DNA of 20,137 nt from JANOGU01 sp964499865 (GTDB taxonomy: Bacteria > Pseudomonadota > Alphaproteobacteria > Rhodobacterales > Rhodobacteraceae): assembly GCA_964499865.1 (NCBI GenBank), contig CAZCPY010000053.1, forward strand, positions 1 through 20,137, read 5' to 3'. Every line of letters begins with the position of its first letter. The first letter of the stretch is position 1. This document shows positions 15,416-20,137 of the stretch, one piece after another. The translations under genes were made by a program, and so were the position numbers. The notes under the pieces were generated by a model. That model did not search any database. It saw only the letters and a list, made by a program, of their open reading frames with translations, and was not told the DNA's origin.

Positions 15416-16507
15416 TCAGGCCCCCGCCCTGGCGCCGTCGTGGTCGGGCAGGATCGCGGCGCGGGCGGCCTCGAAGCGCATCGTCAGCCGCGTGCCCGGC
15501 GCGGGCACCGTGGCCGACCCGTCGTTGCGGATCTCGGCCGTCAGGTGCTTGCCGTCGGCGGTCGTGCCCGAGACGGCGATGAAGGCGCCCTCGAAGGACA
15601 CATCGCCCACGGTGACCTCGATGGCGTTCTCGCCGCCCCCTTCGGTCGACAGGGCGGTGTGTTCGGGCCGGACATAGAGCTTGGCCGCGCCTGACACGGC
15701 GCCGGCCCCCAGCCTGGCGCGGAAGGTGCCCTGCGGGGTGGCAAAGGCGGCATAGCTGTCCGCCGCAGGGCCGATGGTGCCGGTGAAGGTGTTGGTCTCG
15801 CCCACGAAGCCCGCGACAAAGCCGTTGGCGGGGTTGTTGTAGATGTCGCGCGGGTCGGCGACCTGCTGCAGGCGGCCCTGGGACATGACCCCCACCCGGT
15901 CGGACATCGCCAAGGCTTCGCCCTGGTCGTGGGTGATGAAGACGAAGGTGACGCCAGTGCGTTTCTGGATCGCGCGCAACTCGGCGCGCATGTGCTGGCG
16001 CAGTTTCAGGTCGAGCGCGGAAAGAGGTTCGTCGAGTAGCATGACCTGCGGGTCGACAGCGAGCGCGCGGGCGATGGCGACGCGCTGCTTCTGCCCGCCG
16101 GAGAGCTGGGCGATCATCTTGTCTTCGGCGCCGGGCAGGTCGACGAGCTTCAGAAGCTCGGTCGCCTTGGCGCGGCGGACGGTCTTGTCGGCACCGCGAA
16201 CCTCCAGCCCGAAGGCGATGTTCTCGGCCACCGTCATCAGCGGGAAAAGCGCCAGGTTCTGGAAGATCAGCGCGGTCGGGCGCTGGTTGGGCCTGGTGCC
16301 CTTCACGTCCTTGCCGCCGATTCGGATCACCCCCGAGGACGGGTCGGTGAAGCCCGAGATCATGCGCAGGATCGTGGTCTTGCCGCAGCCCGAGGGGCCG
16401 AGGAAGGAGAAGAACTCGCCGGGATTGATCTTGACGTTCACGTGGTCGACGGCGCGGAAGCTGCCGAAATCGCAGCTGACGTCGTCGAGTTGGATCTCCG
16501 CGCTCAT
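15416..16507 (-). CDS. ABC transporter ATP-binding protein, PotA-like
   Basis: The 363-residue ATPase of the importer. Walker A GPSGCGKT is at residues 37-44, the ABC signature LSGGQ at 135-139, Walker B VMLLDE at 155-160, and the switch His at 193 in ITHDQ. The C-terminal part from about residue 230 matches the TOBE regulatory domain of the PotA/MalK group, with YVRPEHTAL as a typical segment. The start is 16507, with a G-rich ribosome-binding region upstream. The gene is separated from the binding-protein gene by 106 bases holding a strong hairpin and is directly followed by the two permeases. Confidence 0.93.
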   Translation of the reverse strand: MSAEIQLDDVSCDFGSFRAVDHVNVKINPGEFFSFLGPSGCGKTTILRMISGFTDPSSGVIRIGGKDVKGTRPNQRPTALIFQNLALFPLMTVAENIAFGLEVRGADKTVRRAKATELLKLVDLPGAEDKMIAQLSGGQKQRVAIARALAVDPQVMLLDEPLSALDLKLRQHMRAELRAIQKRTGVTFVFITHDQGEALAMSDRVGVMSQGRLQQVADPRDIYNNPANGFVAGFVGETNTFTGTIGPAADSYAAFATPQGTFRARLGAGAVSGAAKLYVRPEHTALSTEGGGENAIEVTVGDVSFEGAFIAVSGTTADGKHLTAEIRNDGSATVPAPGTRLTMRFEAARAAILPDHDGARAGA

Positions 16508-16571
16508 CCCCGGCTATTCCCCCTGTTGTCGTTCTTGCCCGCGCCTCGTTTCCCGGGCGCGTGGACGAAAG

Positions 16572-16598
16572 GGCCCGCCGGAGTTGCTCCGGCGGGCC
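16572..16598 (-). terminator. Strong hairpin between the binding-protein gene and the ATPase gene
   Basis: Arms 16572-16583 and 16587-16598 form a perfect 12-base GC-rich stem with a three-base loop, 15 bases after the binding-protein stop. On the minus strand it is followed by only a short CTTTCGT. It probably stops part of the transcription or protects the upstream message, giving more binding protein than membrane parts, a common arrangement in binding-protein importers. Confidence 0.7.
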
Positions 16599-16613
16599 TC
16601 TGTCAGACGGCGA

Positions 16614-17735
16614 TCAGGCCGCCTTGTACTTGTCGGCGTATTCGGAGCGCTTGGCCACGAATTCGGCGGTCTGCTCGGGCCACCACCACAGGCTGGCCGA
16701 CGCCTCGGGCGTCAGGAACGCGTTGTAGAACGCGGCGACTTCGGCCCCCATGAGTTCGTAGGAGCCTTTGCCGACCGGGTTCGACGAGAACGCCGTGGCC
16801 CAGCCTGCCGCACCCTCCGCGGTAGAGACGAATTTGGCCAATTCGTGCGCCTCGTCGACGTTGGCCGCGTTCTTCATCAGCACGAAGCCCTGGTGCCAGG
16901 CGAAGGCGCCTTCGACCGGCGCGACGAGGGCAAAGCCGTCATTGCGCAGGTTGTAGCCGGTCGAGTCCCAGTTCAGGCCCAGCGTGGCGCCGTTGGCGGT
17001 GAAGCCGGCGTTGGCCTCGTTCTCTCCCGACCACCACTGCACCACGTTGCCCTTGGCCTTGATCGCCTCGGCCAGCGCGATGTCCCACAGCTCGGCCATG
17101 GCCGCCATGTCGGAGTAGCCGTCGAGCCAGGGACGCGGCAGCTGGCCCGTGGCGTCCAGATACCGGCCCATCGCCGCCAGCGCCGAATGCGGGCGCAGCA
17201 CGACCTGGTTTTCGGGATTGAAGAGGTCGCCCAGCGACGGCGGCGACGACAGCTTGGCGGCGGTGGAATTGGCCACCAGCGCCTCGGTGCCCCAGTTCGA
17301 CGGGACGTAGAACAGCTGCCCGCCCGCGCGCGACCGCTCGCCCGCCGATCCGTCTGCCAGGCCCGGCAGGTAGTTGCCCATGGTCAGCTTGGCCTCGTCG
17401 AACGGCCCGAGGATGCCGTTCGAGTTCCAGCCGCCCCAGCGGTCGATCGTCGGCTCGACCATGTCGATGCCGCCGGCTTCCAGCGCGACCTTCGCCTGCG
17501 CGAACATCGTGTCCTGGTCGGGCTGCTCGATGAAGTTCACCTTGATCCCGGTGGCCGCGGTGAAGGCCGGGAAAACCTTTTCGGCCAGCGCAGGGTATCC
17601 CGCCCAGCCCATGAAGTTCACCTCGCCCGAAGACGCCAGCGCCCTGGACGAGACGATGCCCGGCGCCGCCAGCACGCCCGCGCCGATGGCGCTGCGCGAC
17701 AGGAACGTCCGGCGCGAGAAGTTGGATTTGGTCAC
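16614..17735 (-). CDS. Periplasmic substrate-binding protein of the ABC importer, Tat-exported (PotD/PotF-like)
   Basis: A 373-residue solute-binding protein of the spermidine/putrescine-type class. The N-terminus carries a twin-arginine signal, SRRTFL at residues 7-12, then a hydrophobic stretch (AIGAGVLAAPGIV) and an ALA cleavage site near residue 34. Export after folding is therefore likely. I prefer the GTG at 17735, because GGGGAG (17742-17747) lies seven bases upstream. The in-frame ATG at 17762 lacks such a site and would lengthen the leader by nine residues. Family features include the WAGYPALAEKVFPAFTAATGIKV opening and WWWPE near the C-terminus. The amine-binding residues of PotD cannot be confirmed by eye, so the ligand is open. 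Confidence 0.92.
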   Translation of the reverse strand: MTKSNFSRRTFLSRSAIGAGVLAAPGIVSSRALASSGEVNFMGWAGYPALAEKVFPAFTAATGIKVNFIEQPDQDTMFAQAKVALEAGGIDMVEPTIDRWGGWNSNGILGPFDEAKLTMGNYLPGLADGSAGERSRAGGQLFYVPSNWGTEALVANSTAAKLSSPPSLGDLFNPENQVVLRPHSALAAMGRYLDATGQLPRPWLDGYSDMAAMAELWDIALAEAIKAKGNVVQWWSGENEANAGFTANGATLGLNWDSTGYNLRNDGFALVAPVEGAFAWHQGFVLMKNAANVDEAHELAKFVSTAEGAAGWATAFSSNPVGKGSYELMGAEVAAFYNAFLTPEASASLWWWPEQTAEFVAKRSEYADKYKAA

Positions 17736-18076
17736 GTGGTATCTCCCCTTGATTGGATGCACGTCAGGTGCCGTCGCGGCTGCCGCCCTTTCGTGGCGAC
17801 CGCATGAACGGCGCCTTAAGGGGCGGATGTGCAGGTTCCGTGACAGTCGTTTCTGTGGAACTCCGATCCTTCGTCCCTGCCGACAGTCCTGCCAGCGCCG
17901 ATTACCGAGTCAAGAGCTTTCCTTGACGCGCCAGTCAGGAAACCGCCAAACACGGCGCCGGTAACCGCGCGAGAGGTCGTCCTGTCCTTTCCTCTGCCGC
18001 CCCGCGCAACCGGGGCTTGCGCAGGCACGCCGGTCCGGTCCACCACCTTGGCCGGTCCGCAAGCGGGGAGGGGCGC
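17736..18076. other. Divergent intergenic region between the binding-protein and Rid-like genes
   Basis: These 341 bases should hold promoters for both flanking genes. TTGACT on the minus strand (17913 to 17908) and TTGACG on the plus strand (17923-17928) look like back-to-back -35 boxes, but neither has a recognisable -10 at 16-18 bases. A CCTTAAGG palindrome is at 17814-17821. No convincing gene is seen; the minus-strand open frame crossing it lacks a plausible protein. Confidence 0.4.
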
Positions 18077-19066
18077 ATGGCGCAGGCGGTGGAGCATCTG
18101 CCGATGGGCGGCGACCGGGCGATGCCCGTGCCCGTTGCCTGTTCGAGGGCGGTGGCGGCGGCGGGGCTGGCGGTGACCTGCGGCCAGGGCCCGCTGGACG
18201 GCCAGGGACGGGTGCTGAGCCCCGGCGATGCGGCGGCCCAGGCGCAGCATGTCGCGGCCGCGGCATCCGCCACGCTGGCGGCGCTGTCGCAGCCCCACAC
18301 CGCCGCGCTGGTCGTCCTCTACCACACCGCCGAGGATGCCGGGACGGTCGCCGCCCCCTTCCGCGACCGCTTCCCCGAAGCCGCCATCGCCCTGATCCGC
18401 CTGCCGCATTTCCACCATGACGGGATCTGCGTCGAGGCGGACCTCTACGCCCTGGCCTGGGAGTTGCGCCCGCGCCCGCGCCGCCTGTCGAACGGCCCCG
18501 CGGTGATGGAATCGACCGGTGGCGAGCCGCTCGCCTTCAACGTCCTGACCGCCCCCGACCTGCCCGCGGCCGAGGGCCTGCTGCGGCGGCTCAACCCCGC
18601 AACCATGCTGGCCGTCCAGTGGCACGCCGCGGGCGAAACGCCCGCCGCCTGGACCCCCGATCCGTCAGCCGTGGCGCGCCGGCCCGAGGCGCTCGGGCTT
18701 ACGGCGGTCATGATCACCTCGCAGGTGCCGGCCGTGCAGACGCGCACCGCGGGCGGCGGGGTGATGCGGCAGGCGGGCGGCTTTGCCTGGGTCTCGGGCA
18801 CCGGTGCCGACGCCGACCTCGCGGTCGCCGCCGGGCAGGCGATGGATGCCCTCGCCCTGCCCGCGGACCTGACGCCGCTCAAGGCCACCACGCACTACGC
18901 GGGCGGCCCGGGGCCGGACGACCTGCACCGCACCCTCGCCGTGCGCCACGCGCGCTTTCCGCGGCCCGGGCCCGCCTCGACCGGCGTGCCGGTGGCGGGG
19001 CTGGCAGGCGGGCGGATCGCCGTCGACATGCTCTGCGCGGTTGACTCTTCCGCGCCGCAGGCGTAA
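18077..19066 (+). CDS. Tandem Rid (YjgF/UK114)-like protein without catalytic arginine
   Basis: A 329-residue protein that appears to contain two Rid-type domains. The first (about residues 20-128) has SRAV...TCGQGPLDGQGRVLSPGDAAAQ and ends in VEADLYAL. The second (about 220-322) has the matching GGVMRQAGGFAWVSGTG and ends in PASTGVPVAGLAGGRIAVDMLCAV. In RidA an Arg after Pro-Ala in the C-terminal strand binds the substrate carboxylate; here the second repeat has Ser301 and the first reads PEAAIALI. Both repeats therefore lack it, and imine/enamine deaminase activity of the RidA kind is unlikely. The ATG at 18077 has GGAGG five bases upstream (18067-18071). It is divergent from the importer and could serve the same pathway, which is inference only. 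Confidence 0.7.
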   Translation: MAQAVEHLPMGGDRAMPVPVACSRAVAAAGLAVTCGQGPLDGQGRVLSPGDAAAQAQHVAAAASATLAALSQPHTAALVVLYHTAEDAGTVAAPFRDRFPEAAIALIRLPHFHHDGICVEADLYALAWELRPRPRRLSNGPAVMESTGGEPLAFNVLTAPDLPAAEGLLRRLNPATMLAVQWHAAGETPAAWTPDPSAVARRPEALGLTAVMITSQVPAVQTRTAGGGVMRQAGGFAWVSGTGADADLAVAAGQAMDALALPADLTPLKATTHYAGGPGPDDLHRTLAVRHARFPRPGPASTGVPVAGLAGGRIAVDMLCAVDSSAPQA

Positions 19067-19082
19067 CCGCCCGTCCAGTTCC

Positions 19083-19102
19083 CCGGAGGCGCAGGCTTCC
19101 GG
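19083..19102 (+). terminator. Possible terminator hairpin after the Rid-like gene
   Basis: Arms 19083-19089 and 19096-19102 pair over seven bases with one G-T wobble and a six-base loop, 16 bases after the stop codon. No T run follows, so the strength is doubtful. Confidence 0.35.
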
Positions 19103-19227
19103 TCCCTTGGGCCATGTCCCGGGATCGCCACCCGTCAGCGCGTTGCGCCCGCGGGTGCGCTTCCGCTTTGGCCCTTGGGATGACGCCCGCCCGCCCCCAC
19201 CTTCGGGGCATCGCAAGGAGAGAACCC

Positions 19228-20137
19228 ATGTTCGAATCCCTTTCCCAGCGCCTGGGCGGCGTCTTCGACCGGCTGACCAAGCAGGGCGCGCTGACCGAGG
19301 CCGATGTCGTGGCCGCCATGCGCGAGGTGCGCACCGCGCTGCTGGAGGCCGACGTCAGCCTGCCCGTCGCCCGCGACTTCATCGCCAGGGTGACGAAAGA
19401 GGCCACCGGCGCGCGGGTGACGAAATCCGTCACGCCCGGCCAGCAGGTCGTCAAGATCGTGCATGACGAGCTGATCCGCGTGCTGTCCGGCGACGGCCCG
19501 GCGGATGCGCTCAAGATCGACAACCCGCCGTCCGCCGTCCTGATGGTCGGCCTGCAGGGGTCGGGCAAGACCACGACGACTGCCAAACTCGCCAAGCGAC
19601 TGAAGGAGCGCAACGGCAAGCGGGTGCTGCTGGCGTCGCTCGACACCCAGCGCCCCGCGGCGATGGAGCAGTTGCAGATCCTCGCCGCCCAGGTCGGCGT
19701 GGACTTCCTGCCGATCGTCAAGGGCGAGACGGCGGTGCAGATCGCCAGACGCGCCAGGACCCAGGCGACGCTCGGGGGCTTCGACGTGGTGATGCTGGAC
19801 ACCGCGGGACGTCTGCACATCGACGAGGTGCTGATGGACGAGGTGCAGGCGGTGCGCGACATCGCCCAGCCGCGGGAAACCCTGCTGGTGGTCGACGGCC
19901 TGACCGGGCAGGACGCCGTCCGCGTGGCCTCGGAATTCGACGGCAAGGTCGGCATCACCGGCGTGGTGCTGACGCGGATGGACGGCGACGGCCGCGGCGG
20001 TGCGGCGCTGTCGATGCGCGCGGTCACCGGCAAGCCGATCCGCTTCGTGGGCCTGGGCGAGAAGATGGACGCGCTCGAGGTCTTCGAGGCCGACCGCGTG
20101 GCGGGCCGCATCCTCGGCATGGGCGACATCGTGGCGC
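19228..20137 (+). CDS. ffh: Signal recognition particle protein Ffh (3' end outside window)
   Basis: Ffh is the GTPase of the bacterial signal recognition particle; it binds 4.5S RNA and hands nascent membrane proteins to FtsY. The first 303 residues are visible. They cover the N domain helices (SQRLGGVFDRLTKQGALTEADVVAAMREVR) and most of the G domain: G1 GLQGSGKTTT near residues 108-117, the DTQRPAAMEQL segment near 137-147, G3 DTAGR near 191-195, and TRMDGDGRGGAALS near 250. The C-terminal methionine-rich M domain lies beyond the window. AAGGAG (19215-19220) is seven bases before the ATG. The FtsY paralogue is excluded by the N-terminus and by the RGGAALS segment typical of Ffh. Confidence 0.96.
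   Translation, partial: MFESLSQRLGGVFDRLTKQGALTEADVVAAMREVRTALLEADVSLPVARDFIARVTKEATGARVTKSVTPGQQVVKIVHDELIRVLSGDGPADALKIDNPPSAVLMVGLQGSGKTTTTAKLAKRLKERNGKRVLLASLDTQRPAAMEQLQILAAQVGVDFLPIVKGETAVQIARRARTQATLGGFDVVMLDTAGRLHIDEVLMDEVQAVRDIAQPRETLLVVDGLTGQDAVRVASEFDGKVGITGVVLTRMDGDGRGGAALSMRAVTGKPIRFVGLGEKMDALEVFEADRVAGRILGMGDIVA

Noticed and set aside
15843..17807. 654-codon plus-strand open frame opposite the ATPase and binding-protein genes
   Set aside because: It crosses two real genes and their spacer in antisense and has no recognisable protein features.
17816..18625. Minus-strand open frame across the divergent spacer into the Rid-like gene
   Set aside because: It overlaps the well-supported plus-strand gene and its translation looks like antisense noise.
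18879..20129. Minus-strand open frame opposite ffh and the Rid-like gene
   Set aside because: Ser/Arg/Thr-rich shadow of the ffh frame; ffh is unambiguous on the plus strand.

Overview
The window is high-GC DNA with the gene content and order of an alphaproteobacterium, most likely Rhodobacterales (Rhodobacter/Paracoccus relatives). The clues are the Tad pilus tail, the hom-glpX-recJ block, the style of the tRNA-Glu gene and the shape of the Ffh, UDP-glucose dehydrogenase and PotABCD-type proteins. The genus cannot be fixed by eye. Nothing looks like a phage, insertion sequence, CRISPR array or recent island. Coding is dense, and many genes overlap by 4 bases.

Layout. 1-2599 (+): the end of a Tad/Flp pilus operon, with a 5'-truncated TadG-like von Willebrand factor A protein and two pseudopilin-like TadE/TadF proteins. 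2659-2895 (+): a very small lipoprotein. 2964-7060 (+): homoserine dehydrogenase, class II fructose-1,6-bisphosphatase (glpX) and RecJ, the last two overlapping. 7062-7367 (-): a small lysine-rich coiled-coil protein. 7530-7604 (+): tRNA-Glu(UUC) with a good promoter. 7701-8495 (+): a secreted MltB-like lytic transglycosylase. 8609-10197 (-): a two-gene signalling operon, an H-NOX-fold protein overlapping an HNOBA-GGDEF diguanylate cyclase. 10354-11031 (+): a secreted VasI/TagO-like protein. 11150-12454 (+): UDP-glucose 6-dehydrogenase. 12522-17735 (-): a Tat-exported binding protein, an ABC ATPase, two permeases and an enolase-superfamily enzyme. 18077-19066 (+): a tandem Rid-like protein. 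19228-end (+): the first 303 codons of ffh.

How the genes work together. The TadG/E/F proteins are accessory parts of the Flp pilus machine. Homoserine dehydrogenase serves Thr/Met synthesis and GlpX serves gluconeogenesis or the Calvin cycle. The PotABCD-like transporter overlaps a mandelate-racemase-type enzyme gene, so its substrate may be an acid sugar or related carboxylate rather than a polyamine. The HNOBA domain of the cyclase is the natural partner of an H-NOX domain, so the two signalling proteins probably form one sensor-output unit making c-di-GMP.

The most unusual observation is in that signalling pair. The H-NOX-fold protein appears to have lost the proximal heme-ligand histidine (Pro104 is there instead) and the YxSxR propionate-binding motif. 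Yet its partner cyclase keeps an intact GGDEF motif and an intact RxxD inhibitory site. This suggests a sensor that no longer uses heme. Other points worth a look are the tandem Rid protein without the catalytic arginine in either repeat, the KxR variant of the enolase-superfamily enzyme, and a C-rich/hairpin element between hom and glpX.
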